64,000 nt of DNA from Myxococcus landrumus (GCF_017301635.1 NZ_CP071091.1:835001-899000), one strand, 5' to 3'; shown: positions 1 to 9,189, counted from the first letter of the stretch. Notes: generated from the letters alone by a model not told the origin. Made by a program: numbers and translations.

Positions 1-1
1 C

Positions 2-676
2 GTCGCGGCGCGGATGCCCGTGGGGGCCTGGGAGTCGCTGCAATCGCCATACATCACCCTGCCGGCGAGCCGGGAGAAGTTCCAGGCGGCGCTGCAAGCG
101 AAGTTCAAGGCGAACTGCCGGCGCCGGCGTCGCAAGCTCGAGGAGAAGGGCCAGGTCACCTTCGAGCGGGTGGACGGCGGGCTGGGGCTTGAAGGCACGC
201 TGGAGGAAGGCTTCCTGCTGGAGCAGAGCGGCTGGAAGGGCGAGCGCGGCACGGCGATGGCGCAGGACTCCGCGACGCGCGGCTTCTACACGGAGCTGGC
301 GCGGGATTTGGCCTACCGGGGGAAGCTGGCGCTGTACTTCCTGCGGCTGGACGGCAAGCCGGTGGCCTTCCATTTCGGCCTGGAGCACGGGGGGCGCTAC
401 TTCCTGTTGAAGCCGGGCTACGACGAAGTGCTTCGCGAGTGCAGCCCGGGCCAGCTCCTGATGGAGGAGGTGGTGGGGACCTGCATCGACCGCGGGCTTC
501 GCGAGTTCGACTTCCTGGGGCCGGACATGGTGTGGAAGCGGGACTGGACGGACCAGGCCCGGCGCCACACCTGGCTGTATGTCTTCAACGACTCCGCGTT
601 CGGCCGGGCCCTGTGCGCGGCCAAGTTCCGGTGGAGTCCGGTGGTGAAAGAGGTGGTGGCGAGATGGACGCGATGA
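2..676 (+). CDS. GNAT-fold acetyltransferase, FemAB/CelD-BcsL type (5' truncated)
   Basis: The reading frame is open to the window edge, so the true start lies upstream; the first internal ATG is at 14. The visible 224 residues match the C-terminal half of FemAB/CelD (BcsL)-type GNAT acetyltransferases: a basic patch (RRRRRKLEEKG) near residue 40, then strands including YFLRLDGKPVAFHFGL, the loop LLKPGYDE and the closing EFDFLGPDMVWKRDW. Family members usually transfer acyl or aminoacyl groups to sugars or peptidoglycan precursors, often within exopolysaccharide clusters. The stop codon overlaps the start of the next gene (ATGA), so the two are translationally coupled. The substrate cannot be read from the sequence. 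Confidence 0.8.
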   Translation, partial: VAARMPVGAWESLQSPYITLPASREKFQAALQAKFKANCRRRRRKLEEKGQVTFERVDGGLGLEGTLEEGFLLEQSGWKGERGTAMAQDSATRGFYTELARDLAYRGKLALYFLRLDGKPVAFHFGLEHGGRYFLLKPGYDEVLRECSPGQLLMEEVVGTCIDRGLREFDFLGPDMVWKRDWTDQARRHTWLYVFNDSAFGRALCAAKFRWSPVVKEVVARWTR

Positions 677-1842
677 CCCCGACGGGCCGGCTGTTCGTGC
701 CGTCCTTGCCGACGCTGTGGCCCGCCATGTTGGTGTCCAAGCCGAAGCCGGGGGCGCTGCCTCCGTTCTCGTCGCCCAATGTCCGGTACTTCTACTTCGC
801 CCGGAACGCGGTCTGGCTCACGGTGAAGATGCTGGGGCTGGACAAGGGCGAGGTGCTGATGCCCGCGTACCACCACGGGGTGGAGGTGGAGGCGCTGGTG
901 GACGCGGGGGCCACGCCGCGCTTCTACCGGGTGGGCAGCCGGTGGGATGTGGACGTGGAGGACGTGGCGCGGCGCATCGGGCCGAAGACGAAGGCGCTGT
1001 ACCTGACGCACTACGCGGGCTTCCCGGGCCCGGTGGAGGCGATGCGCAAGCTGGCGGACCAGCACGGGCTGGTGCTCATCGAGGACTGCGCGCTGTCGCT
1101 CCTGTCGTCGGACGGGGCGGTGCCGCTGGGCACGACGGGGGACGTGGGCATCTTCTGTCTCTACAAGACGCTGCCGGTGCCCAATGGCGGCGCGTTGGTG
1201 GTGAACGGCTCGCGCTCGTACAGCCTGCCGGAGCCTCCTTCGCCGCCGTCCGCGTCGACGTTCAGCCACACGGTGTCCGCGCTGTTGCAGAACCTGGAGC
1301 TGCGCGGCGGATTCGTGGGCCGGACGCTGCGGGGCCTGGTGCGCACGGTGGGGCATGGCACGGTGAAGGCGGCGAGCATCGAGCGGGTGGCCACGGGCAC
1401 CCAGCACTTCGACCGCAAGCACGTGGACCTGGGGATGAGCCCGCTGACCCGGCGCATCGCGCTGGCGCAGGACCTGGAGTCCATCGTCGAGAAGCGGCGC
1501 CGCAACTACTTCTACCTGTTGGGGCGCCTGCGGGACGTGGTGCCGCCGCTGTTCAACCAGCTTCCACCGGGCGCGTGTCCGCTCTTCTATCCGATGGTGG
1601 TGCAGGAGAAGGCGGAGGTGCTGGCGCGCCTGCGGGCGAAGGGCATCGACGCCATCGACTTCTGGAAGCGGTTCCATCCCGCGTGTGACGCCGCGGCGTT
1701 CCCCGAGGTGGCGCAGCTGCGGCGGAGCATCGTCGAGATTCCGTGCCACCAGGACCTGACGCCCGAGGTGATGGCGGACGTGGCGTTGGTGGTTCGCGAC
1801 GCGGTGCGCGCGGAGCGGCGGACGAAGAAGCGCGCGGGTTGA
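673..1842 (+). CDS. DegT/DnrJ/EryC1/StrS-like PLP-dependent aminotransferase family protein
   Basis: A protein of 389 residues if started at the ATG at 673, which overlaps the previous stop as ATGA; an in-frame ATG at 664 (adding MDA) is an alternative. The fold-type I aminotransferase pattern of the DegT/StrS sugar aminotransferases is visible: LYLTHYAGFPGP in the cofactor-binding middle, Asp138 in LIEDCAL (the residue expected to contact the pyridine nitrogen) and Lys165 in CLYKTLPVPNGG (expected Schiff-base lysine). The family mostly aminates keto-sugar nucleotides for surface polysaccharides. Its place between two FemAB-like acetyltransferases fits making and then acylating an amino sugar, but that is inference. 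The C-terminal region is fairly divergent from classical sugar aminotransferases. Confidence 0.8.
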   Translation: MTPTGRLFVPSLPTLWPAMLVSKPKPGALPPFSSPNVRYFYFARNAVWLTVKMLGLDKGEVLMPAYHHGVEVEALVDAGATPRFYRVGSRWDVDVEDVARRIGPKTKALYLTHYAGFPGPVEAMRKLADQHGLVLIEDCALSLLSSDGAVPLGTTGDVGIFCLYKTLPVPNGGALVVNGSRSYSLPEPPSPPSASTFSHTVSALLQNLELRGGFVGRTLRGLVRTVGHGTVKAASIERVATGTQHFDRKHVDLGMSPLTRRIALAQDLESIVEKRRRNYFYLLGRLRDVVPPLFNQLPPGACPLFYPMVVQEKAEVLARLRAKGIDAIDFWKRFHPACDAAAFPEVAQLRRSIVEIPCHQDLTPEVMADVALVVRDAVRAERRTKKRAG

Positions 1843-1858
1843 GCGAGGAGACGGGCCT

Positions 1859-3061
1859 GTGATTCACGAGGATGAGCTGAAGCAGGGGCCGCGAATCGGA
1901 CCGCGGCTGGATGTGAGCGCCGTGGGCACGGTGTCCGCGATGGCCGGGATGCGCGCCGAATGGGACGCGCTGCTCGACGCGAGTGGCGCGGGGCCCTTCA
2001 ATGCGTGGGAGTGGTTGTACCCCTGGTGCCGGCGAATCGCCCCGGAGCGCAGACCGCTGGTCCTGACCGCGCGCGACGCCGCGGGGACGTTGATGGGGCT
2101 CTTGCCGCTGGGGTTGGAGACGCGGCTGGTGATGGGCGTTCCGGTGCGGCGCCTGGGCTTCCTGGGCGAGTCGCATGTGGGGAGCGACTACCTGGATGTC
2201 GTGGCGCGGCGGGGCGCGGAGCGGGCCGTGGCGGCGTCCTTCGCTCGAATCCTCGCGTCGCTCCGCGAGTCCTGGGACGTGCTGGACCTGACGGACCTGC
2301 GCGAGGACTCGCCGACGGTGGATGTGCTGCGCTCGGTCTTCTCGGAGCAGGACGTCCAGTTGTCGGAGCGGTACGTGTGCCCCTACGAGGTGCTGGAGCG
2401 GCGCGGTTCGTTCGACGAGTTCCTCAAGCGCACGGGGCGGCGTGACAACTACCTCCGGCGGCGCAAGTGGTTGGAGCGGCAGGAGGGCTACCGCATCGAG
2501 CGCGCCGAGTCACCGGAGGCGCTGGCCGGGCCGATGACGGACTTCTTCCGGCTGCACTCCGCGCGGTGGGCGGTGGACGGGGGCTCGCAAGGCATCAAGG
2601 GGACGGGCGTGGAGGCCTTCCACCGGGATGCGACCCAGCTGCTCGCCGAGCGCGAACGGCTGCGGCTGTACACGATGAAGGTGGGCGGGCGCGCCGTGGC
2701 CTCCGTGTATGGCATTGTCCACGGGGACTCGTTCATCTACTTCCAGTCCGGTTACGACCCGGAGTGGAGCCACCGCAGCGTGGGATTGGTATTGGTGGGG
2801 GAGACCTTCAAGGACGCGCTGGAGTCCGGGCTCACCGAGTACGACTTCCTGAGAGGCACCGAGTCCTACAAGTCGGACTGGGTGACGAAGCAGCGCCGCA
2901 CGGTGTCCGTGCGGGTTCACGCGGGCTCGTGGGCGGGGAACTGGTTCACCCGCGCGGAGGAGCTGGCGCGCAAGGGGCGCAACGCGGCGAAGCAGGTGTT
3001 GCCCAGCACCTGGGTGGAGAAGGTCCGGCGCCTGCGACGGCGCCGGGCGGCGATTCACTGA
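1859..3061 (+). CDS. GNAT acetyltransferase, FemAB/CelD-BcsL type
   Basis: A protein of 400 residues. The GTG start at 1859 is preceded by GAGGAG at good spacing and lies 16 bases after the DegT-like gene. Two GNAT-like halves are visible, as in FemAB/CelD proteins: an N-terminal part with AEWDALLDASGAGPFNAWEW and MGLLPLGLETR, and a C-terminal part with LYTMKVGGRAVASVYGIVHG, FQSGYDPEWSHRSVGLVL and TEYDFLRGTESYKSDW, the family's closing motif. It is related to the truncated first gene, so the operon has two such enzymes around one aminotransferase-like protein. Likely role: acyl transfer onto a cell-surface sugar in the cytoplasm. The substrate is unknown. Confidence 0.82.
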   Translation: MIHEDELKQGPRIGPRLDVSAVGTVSAMAGMRAEWDALLDASGAGPFNAWEWLYPWCRRIAPERRPLVLTARDAAGTLMGLLPLGLETRLVMGVPVRRLGFLGESHVGSDYLDVVARRGAERAVAASFARILASLRESWDVLDLTDLREDSPTVDVLRSVFSEQDVQLSERYVCPYEVLERRGSFDEFLKRTGRRDNYLRRRKWLERQEGYRIERAESPEALAGPMTDFFRLHSARWAVDGGSQGIKGTGVEAFHRDATQLLAERERLRLYTMKVGGRAVASVYGIVHGDSFIYFQSGYDPEWSHRSVGLVLVGETFKDALESGLTEYDFLRGTESYKSDWVTKQRRTVSVRVHAGSWAGNWFTRAEELARKGRNAAKQVLPSTWVEKVRRLRRRRAAIH

Positions 3062-3078
3062 GCCAGACGTGGGACGAC

Positions 3079-3107
3079 ACCGCAAGCGCTCACCGAGCGC
3101 CTGCGGT
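3079..3107. terminator. Stem-loop between convergent genes
   Basis: ACCGCA + GCGCTC pairs with GAGCGC + TGCGGT around a 3-base loop, with one A/C mismatch. It lies between the stop of the acetyltransferase gene (3061) and the convergent G8-domain gene, so it could end both transcripts. There is no clear T tract on either side, so intrinsic termination is inferred from position and stem strength. Confidence 0.55.
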
Positions 3108-3129
3108 CCTGAGGTCAGACAGCCCTCGG

Positions 3130-5256
3130 CTACCTGGGGACGAGCCAGGCATCGAAGTCGGCGTTGTACGCGCCGCCCGTGACCCGGTTGTCCTTGCGGT
3201 AGAGGTCGAAGTTCGCCGGCAGCGTCGGGTAGTCCGCGTGCTGGAAGTTGCGGACCTCCCAACTGGAGAACTTGTTCTGGTGGTTCGCGAACAAGAAGGG
3301 CTTCACGCCCTTGGGCACCTGCGGGTTGTCGAAGTGCAGCCAGTTGCGGATGCACGTGCCGTCGTTCGGGTCGTTCTCGTTGCCGCCGGAGCACGGGTCC
3401 TGGACCTGGCTGATGGCCGGGTTGCGCACGCCCGTGAACTTCGCGTTCTTGATGACCACCGGCAGCGTGGGCACCAGGAAGTAGGGCAGCGTGCGGAAGC
3501 CATCCAACGTGGCGTTCTCCAGACGGGCGCGGTTCGCGTCGCTCTGGATGGCGATGACGGCGAAGTCCGCCTCGCCGTTGTCCTGGGCGATGAGGTTGAT
3601 GTACTCGTACCCGTTGGTGTACGCGCCGTGGTGGATGCCATTGCCGGTGTTGGACCACGCCTGGATGTTGTCGTAGGGCGGCTGCGTCTTCTCGGAGTTC
3701 TGCCAGTTGCTGACGCCGTGGCCCGCGTTGTTGTGCGCCACACTGTCCTTGAAGACGACCGAGGACGGGCGGCCCGTGCCCATCTCTCCGAAGAAGAGCG
3801 CGGCCTCGTTGCCGAACGTGCCCCCATTGTAGGCATTGCCCGAGACGGAGCAGTCATCGCAGCCCGTGTTCTCGCCACCGCCCGGGAGGATGGCGGAGAC
3901 GCTGCCAATCGCCGCGCAGCCCGCGACGCGCTGCGGAATGGCGACCTTGGCGGCCAGCACATGGCGGAAGACGGTGTCCGCCGGGGCGTAGTCGCGCTCG
4001 CACCGCGTGCCGCAGGCATGCGAGTCGAACTTCATGGTGAAGCCGTCGCCCGTGGTGTCGTAGCCCGCGTTGTCGGTGACCTCCACGCCATGGCTCGCCT
4101 CGATGGCCAGGAACTGGTTCTTGCCACCCCAGATGGAGGTGTGGCGCACGAACGAGCCGCGTGAGTCATTGAGCTGCTGGTGGAAGTAGATGGGCGCGCG
4201 GCGCTGGGGCTCGCCACCGGTGCAGGCCTTGTAGGGCCCCAGGGCCCGCAACTCGACGCTGTCGAGTTGGAGGCGGCCCTTCTCGCCGACAATCATGTGC
4301 GCGTGGGCGCTGGTGTCGAACGAGCGGATGACGACGTTGCGAGACAGGTTGATGGCCTCGCCGCGACGCACGCAGCTGGGGCAGCCCTCATGGTCGAACT
4401 TGGGCGCGGCCTTGAGCGTCACGCGGCCTGAGGCCTCGTCCACGGAGGAGATGGCGCCCTCGTCGAACTGGAGGAAGTGGTTCGCCACGCTGGATTTGGC
4501 CGTGGGCGTGAGGACGACCTTGTCGTTCGCCTCCCAGCCCGTGGCCTCCACCACGGTGAAGGCGGCGTCACCGGGGCCCGCGCCGTCGGTGAGCTTGGAC
4601 CAGGCGCGCTTGAGGCGTCCGGCCGCCGTCACCCGGCCCGAGCCCATCACCCAGACGCCGTAGTCCGAGTCCACCACGGTGAGCGGCAGCATCTGCGGCT
4701 TGCCCTGGACGTTGCCATCCGGGCCCTGGTCGGGCGTGCCCACGAACTTCGAGTCATCCATGCCCTGGAAGACAATCTCGGCGGAGGGAACACAGACGCG
4801 GCTGTTGGGCGAGCCGTAGTCCAGTGTGCCGCGGACCACGAGGTTGCCGTGCAAGGTCAGCTTGGAGCTCTTGCCGCGCGAGGCGCGGAGCGTGGCGCCT
4901 GCGGGAATCTCCAGGGTGCGGACCTCGGCGTCACAATCCATCACCACTTCGCCGCTGACCACGAGGGTCGAGCTCGCCGTGGGCGCCTGGCCACCCCAGG
5001 TCGCGGGATCGCAGAAGGAGCGCGCGGCCTGTGAGGGCTCCTGGCCGCACCGGTCCCCCTGAGGAGGATGCCCGCCGTCAGGGAGGCCACCCCCGGCATC
5101 CGGGAGCCCGCTGCCCGAGTCGGGCGTACCGCCACCCGCGTCGGTCTCCGTATCGGGCGAGGAAGGTTTGTTGTCATCGCCACAGCCCACGCCTGTCATC
5201 AGGCAGACGGCGAGGGTTGCTGCGAGTGCTGGGAAGAGAAGCCTCTGTCGATGCAC
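3130..5256 (-). CDS. G8-domain / parallel beta-helix secreted lipoprotein
   Basis: A protein of 708 residues. The start is taken as GTG at 5256 because AAGGAG lies 6 bases upstream and the reading then begins with a basic, hydrophobic signal (MHRQRLLFPALAATL) ending at a lipobox-like GVGC; the frame itself stays open to 5343. After a low-complexity Asp/Gly/Pro linker comes a G8-type module: a Trp-rich CDPATWGGQAP, then VVSGEVVMDCDAEV, LEIPAGATLRA and LTLHGNLVVRGTLDYG. The rest has the repeated short strands of a right-handed beta-helix (for example GVEVTDNAGYDTTGDGFTMKF and NAGHGVSNW). G8/beta-helix proteins are extracellular and carbohydrate-associated; eukaryotic relatives act on hyaluronan. 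It probably sits on the outer surface. The gene follows a cytochrome lipoprotein gene with a 77-base gap, so they may be cotranscribed. Confidence 0.75.
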   Translation of the reverse strand: MHRQRLLFPALAATLAVCLMTGVGCGDDNKPSSPDTETDAGGGTPDSGSGLPDAGGGLPDGGHPPQGDRCGQEPSQAARSFCDPATWGGQAPTASSTLVVSGEVVMDCDAEVRTLEIPAGATLRASRGKSSKLTLHGNLVVRGTLDYGSPNSRVCVPSAEIVFQGMDDSKFVGTPDQGPDGNVQGKPQMLPLTVVDSDYGVWVMGSGRVTAAGRLKRAWSKLTDGAGPGDAAFTVVEATGWEANDKVVLTPTAKSSVANHFLQFDEGAISSVDEASGRVTLKAAPKFDHEGCPSCVRRGEAINLSRNVVIRSFDTSAHAHMIVGEKGRLQLDSVELRALGPYKACTGGEPQRRAPIYFHQQLNDSRGSFVRHTSIWGGKNQFLAIEASHGVEVTDNAGYDTTGDGFTMKFDSHACGTRCERDYAPADTVFRHVLAAKVAIPQRVAGCAAIGSVSAILPGGGENTGCDDCSVSGNAYNGGTFGNEAALFFGEMGTGRPSSVVFKDSVAHNNAGHGVSNWQNSEKTQPPYDNIQAWSNTGNGIHHGAYTNGYEYINLIAQDNGEADFAVIAIQSDANRARLENATLDGFRTLPYFLVPTLPVVIKNAKFTGVRNPAISQVQDPCSGGNENDPNDGTCIRNWLHFDNPQVPKGVKPFLFANHQNKFSSWEVRNFQHADYPTLPANFDLYRKDNRVTGGAYNADFDAWLVPR

Positions 5257-5333
5257 GACGTACTCCTTGTGCCCGAGGGGGAGAAGGACTGGGAACAACG
5301 CTCTACGGCGGTGCGACGTGCTGCACCCGGGTT

Positions 5334-7199
5334 TCAGGGACACCCGAGGAGATCTCCGTGGACTTCGGGGGGAGCGAGCGCGCGCAGGGCGGCGCGTTGA
5401 TCCACGGACAAAGCCTCACATCCAAAGCCCCACGCCTCCGCGAGGCGGGCGTGGTGACTGCTGTCCAGCGTGCCTCCGGTCGCGAGGAACGCCTTCTCTT
5501 GCTTCAGGAAGCGCTGCATGAGGGTGACGCGCGCGGAAGCGGGAGTCCCGCGCATGGGGACGAGCAGCAACCGCACGGGCCCATCCGAGGTGCCCCAGCG
5601 CTGCATCAGCTCGCCGCGCGATTCCTCCCAGCTTCCGAACAGGTGGAGGAACGCGAGCTGGGACGGCTCCAGTCCAGCGGCCTCGGCCGCGGTCAGCACA
5701 TCCTTGAAGTTGAGGGGGCGGCGGCCCGTGGAGAAGCCTCGGCCGGGGTAGGTCGCCACCTGGGCCCACCACCACGCCAGGGTCTGTCGCTCGGCGCCCG
5801 GGAGCGCCTGGGCCTGGGCGGCCTCGAAGAACGCGAAGCCCACCTCGTAGGGATAGGCGGGGCTCAGGTCCGGCATGCCGTGGTCCGCGCGGTCGAACCC
5901 CGTGCGGCGCGACCAATCCCAGAGCTTCACCGCGGCGAAGCGCAGGACCTCCACCTTGCCCTGGTAGTCCCCCTCGCGCAGCAGCACATCCTTGCCCACC
6001 AGGAGCGCCGCGGACATGAAGGCTTGCGCGGACTCCAGCGAGGGGGTGCGCGCCAGCTCCGCCTCGGTGCGCGCCAGGATTCCATCCAGGCGGGTGAACC
6101 AGTCATCCTTCAGCTCGCGCGGCAGCCACCGGTGCCAGGTGGGGAGCGCGACGCTGGTGGGGAGTTGGTAGGGGTTCACACTCGCCGCCCAATCCCATGA
6201 GAGGGATTCCGGGGGCGCGTCGCCGCCCCAGGCCGCGCGGGCGAAGTCGCTGTCGTGTGCGAGCACCGCGTCCGCTCCTGCCCCAGCGGCACCATGGTTG
6301 CCAGGACCGGGTTGGAAGGGGGGCGCGACGGGGCGCCCCTGGGGCAATAGCGGGAGGGAGCGGATGTAGCTGGCCAGGTCCTCCGCTTCGCACTGGCTGA
6401 ACTGGTGGAAGCGCGCGCGCTGCACGAGGCTGTGGGAGGAGAACGCGTAGTACTGGAGGTCCGCGCCCGAGTCCGCGTGGCACCGCGCGCACGCGGGGCC
6501 GCCGTCACGGCTCAGCTCCTGGAACGCTCGGCGTCCGCGCTCGATGGCCTCGGCGGAGGAGTCCGAGGGACGCCAACCCGCCGGGTCTTCCGCGGGAAGC
6601 GTGAGCGTGATGCGCTTGCCGTCGCGCGCCGTGCCGGCAACGAGGGCCGCGCCGAGCACGCGGAACCCGGAGATGCCCGCCACGTCCTCGACCTGCCGCG
6701 TGTAGCGGAACACCAGCCGGTTGTCGCCCGCGCGCAGCGCCCGCGGCTCCACGGGGATGACTCCCGCCGCGACGTCTCCGTCGTAGGGGCGTACCAGTCC
6801 GTAGGTTGCCTCCGCCAGATCGACGAAGGGCGCGTCATTCAGCGACACCTCCGCGCTCCCTGGCGCGAGGATGTTGTGGACCCGGAGCCAGAGGCCCGCC
6901 GTGCCGGCGTTCTTCGCGGCCTGGACGTCCGTGGCCTCCAACGCGATGTGGGCCGTGACGCGCGTGCCGGGCGCACCGATGACCTCCAGCGGCAGTGTGG
7001 TGGCCTTCAAATCCAGTGCAATGGGTAAGGCGGCGGCTGACTCGCATGACCTCACAGGTGGGGTCTCGGGCTGAGGACCACTCCCGGGCGGGTCGGAAGC
7101 ACAGCTCACGTTGAGGGCGACGGGGAGAAGGAGCGCGAGCACCTTCCACGGGCTCTGGGGGGAAGAGCCCGTGCTGCTCGCTTCACTGGGGCGCGTCAT
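5334..7199 (-). CDS. Mono-haem cytochrome c-domain lipoprotein
   Basis: A protein of 621 residues starting at ATG 7199. The N-terminus has a hydrophobic stretch (VLALLLPVALNVSC) that could be a lipoprotein signal, although NVSC is a weak lipobox. Residues about 50-200 look like an all-beta module (LWLRVHNILAPGSAEVSLND, ALRAGDNRLVFRYTR). A single haem-binding CARCH then follows in GGPACARCHADSG, with the typical cytochrome tail ASYIRSLPLLP. The long C-terminal half is unknown and rich in Trp. The protein is probably exported, with haem attached in the periplasm by the Ccm system also encoded in this window. It may be cotranscribed with the G8 gene. No enzyme activity can be assigned. Confidence 0.65.
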   Translation of the reverse strand: MTRPSEASSTGSSPQSPWKVLALLLPVALNVSCASDPPGSGPQPETPPVRSCESAAALPIALDLKATTLPLEVIGAPGTRVTAHIALEATDVQAAKNAGTAGLWLRVHNILAPGSAEVSLNDAPFVDLAEATYGLVRPYDGDVAAGVIPVEPRALRAGDNRLVFRYTRQVEDVAGISGFRVLGAALVAGTARDGKRITLTLPAEDPAGWRPSDSSAEAIERGRRAFQELSRDGGPACARCHADSGADLQYYAFSSHSLVQRARFHQFSQCEAEDLASYIRSLPLLPQGRPVAPPFQPGPGNHGAAGAGADAVLAHDSDFARAAWGGDAPPESLSWDWAASVNPYQLPTSVALPTWHRWLPRELKDDWFTRLDGILARTEAELARTPSLESAQAFMSAALLVGKDVLLREGDYQGKVEVLRFAAVKLWDWSRRTGFDRADHGMPDLSPAYPYEVGFAFFEAAQAQALPGAERQTLAWWWAQVATYPGRGFSTGRRPLNFKDVLTAAEAAGLEPSQLAFLHLFGSWEESRGELMQRWGTSDGPVRLLLVPMRGTPASARVTLMQRFLKQEKAFLATGGTLDSSHHARLAEAWGFGCEALSVDQRAALRALAPPEVHGDLLGCP

Positions 7200-7349
7200 G
7201 GTCCGCGCTGATTAACGCCGCACGCAGTCTTGTGCACACAGAAAAGTGTGAAAAACCGGAGTTGAGACACGAGGCGGATTCAGTTGTCCCAGGATTGGGA
7301 TGAACTGAACTTGCCCCGGACGTGGCCCCGGTTCTCGGTCGTCAGGTGC

Positions 7350-9029
7350 TCAGGGCGCGGTACCCGGAGGCATCGCGGCGACGTATGTGAAGCCTGACTC
7401 CGCGGGGCTGTTCCAGGCCGCCTTGAAGTCCGCCCAGGAGTAGACCTCCTCGCGATTCTGATAGGGATTGTAGACCCGCACGTAGGTCTGTCCTTGGGCG
7501 TTCTCGGTGACGTCCACCACGCTGGCCCAGTGGGTGATGTCCTGGGTCGAGGTCCCCACAGGCTCGAGCATCCCGTTGTCCGCGCCGTCGATGTTGACGA
7601 GGACGAGCAGGGAGCCGCCGTTGTCGAGGATGCGCTGCACCGCTTCGGCCGAGGGGTTGGCGGCGTGGTTGTTCTTGTAGGTGTTGGTGGCGCTGAAGTT
7701 GCCGTCGAGGTCCTTCATCGCCGGGTTGTTCTCGAAGCCCGGCTGCTGTCCAACGATGTTCCACCCCTGGCTGACCAGGAAGGTCTCGAGGTTCGTGGCG
7801 TTCGTCAGCCGCTCACCGTTGGCGAGGATGGCCTGGTACTCGGCCCCCAGTCCCGCGAAGCGCGTCAGTCCGTCCGCGATTCCCAATCCCATCACGGACA
7901 TGGCGGACAGCTCTCCGCAGAGGTTGCCGTGGGTGTAGTCGTGGCCCTCGCCCTTGAGGATGCTGCCCACGTCCAGGTACTGCGCGATGGGGTCCTGGCC
8001 CGCGTCGTGGTTCGCCTTCCACTCGCCCACGTCACCCCCGCCGCCCCAGGGGAAGCCGCGCGTGGTGGCGATGAGGGGCGACTCCACCCGGACGCCGTTC
8101 TCGGGCAGCGCGCCGAAGTAGAGGGGCATCTCCTCCGCGACGATGGCGTTCCAGGTCTCCCCCGCCTTCGCGCGCTGCTGCTCGGGCGTGAGCTGGGCCC
8201 AGTCCTCCGTGAGGGGCGGGGGCGCGATGGACGGGTCCTTGATCCACGCGGGCGCCATCTCCTCGACGTGCCGGGCCCAGCCCTTCTGGATGCCGTTCAG
8301 GACGCTCGTCCGGGCCGTTGCGTCCAGGTGGTGCCAGGCCCCCGCCATCCAGGGGGGCATGCCGTTCTGCGCGAGCCACGGGGGGACGGGGAGGTTGGAG
8401 CCGGAGTCGGCCACGACCATGTTCGCGAGGCCCGGCGGCAGGTTCGCCTTCTGCAACGCGGCCTGGCGCTCCGGACCCGGAGGCGCGGAGAGAATCGAGT
8501 GCACCGAGGACCCCGACACATTGCCCGCCACCGAGTACTCGGGATGTTGCTTCAGGTAGGCCTGGGACTCCGTCCACTGGCGTGTCGTCGGGTCGTAGAT
8601 GTTGTTGCCCTGCCGGATGACGACGTGTCCCGTGGCACCCTCGGCGCCAGGGCGGCTGTCCTTGAGGAACAGGACCTCCGAGCGCGCGCGGATGTGCGGC
8701 GGCGCCAGACGCAGGAAGTCGGCGACCGCGTCCAGACAGTTCACCTTGCCATCGCGGGCGTTCTCGGTGAGCAGCGTGCTCCCGGGCGCGGCCGTGGTGC
8801 CATCCGTCGCGAGGTCTGGTTTCTTCGTCGCGGGCTGGAGTGACTTGAAGGCATCGGGCTTTCGAGCCATGAGGCTCGTGGCCTGGGCGCCCAGCCGGGT
8901 GAGCTCCTCCTGCATGCGCCGCATGGCTTCCTCGGCGGCGCGTCTGGCGGCTTCCTCCGCGGCACGACGGGCCTGCTCGGCCGCGGCTGAGGCCACGGGC
9001 GAAGCGTCCTTCGCGATACGTGTCGACAT
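7350..9029 (-). CDS. Unknown protein with two papain-like Cys/His/(Asp or Asn) modules
   Basis: A protein of 559 residues. The ATG at 9029 is chosen because GAGGGGGA precedes it; the frame extends a further 15 residues upstream without a ribosome site. Residues 15-50 form an Ala/Glu/Arg-rich coiled coil. Module 1 (about 90-170) has Cys98 in KVNCLDAVADFL, His135 in ATGHVVIRQ and Asp146 in NIYDPTTRQW, the order and spacing of papain/transglutaminase-like folds. Module 2 (about 360-555) has Cys371 in HGNLCGELSAMS, His500 in ITHWASVVDV and Asn521 in RVYNPYQN, like C39/papain-type peptidases. There is no signal peptide. The architecture suggests a cysteine-peptidase- or crosslinking-type effector; this is motif reading only, and the family is not recognised. 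Confidence 0.6.
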   Translation of the reverse strand: MSTRIAKDASPVASAAAEQARRAAEEAARRAAEEAMRRMQEELTRLGAQATSLMARKPDAFKSLQPATKKPDLATDGTTAAPGSTLLTENARDGKVNCLDAVADFLRLAPPHIRARSEVLFLKDSRPGAEGATGHVVIRQGNNIYDPTTRQWTESQAYLKQHPEYSVAGNVSGSSVHSILSAPPGPERQAALQKANLPPGLANMVVADSGSNLPVPPWLAQNGMPPWMAGAWHHLDATARTSVLNGIQKGWARHVEEMAPAWIKDPSIAPPPLTEDWAQLTPEQQRAKAGETWNAIVAEEMPLYFGALPENGVRVESPLIATTRGFPWGGGGDVGEWKANHDAGQDPIAQYLDVGSILKGEGHDYTHGNLCGELSAMSVMGLGIADGLTRFAGLGAEYQAILANGERLTNATNLETFLVSQGWNIVGQQPGFENNPAMKDLDGNFSATNTYKNNHAANPSAEAVQRILDNGGSLLVLVNIDGADNGMLEPVGTSTQDITHWASVVDVTENAQGQTYVRVYNPYQNREEVYSWADFKAAWNSPAESGFTYVAAMPPGTAP

Positions 9030-9166
9030 GTTTCCCCCTCTGCGGTCGCGGTGCGTGACACCGCGGACCGACATGAAACACTGTCGCTCACCGTGAAATC
9101 AACGGCGGGCGTGTCTCAAAGGGGATGTCCGCCGCGGCCAGATGGCGGATGGTGAGGGGGAGAAGG

Positions 9167-9189
9167 GCGCCACGCTCGGGGCGTGGCGC
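9167..9189 (-). terminator. Stem-loop downstream of small lipoprotein gene
   Basis: GCGCCACGC pairs perfectly with GCGTGGCGC around a 5-base loop. On the minus strand it follows the stop of the small lipoprotein gene (9205) and precedes the papain-like gene. A pyrimidine-rich stretch (CCTTCTCC) follows it, so it is a plausible terminator. Confidence 0.5.

Noticed and set aside
7200..7349. Promoter or small gene in the 150-base gap upstream of the cytochrome lipoprotein gene
   Set aside because: No convincing -35/-10, hairpin or short open frame with a ribosome site was seen.
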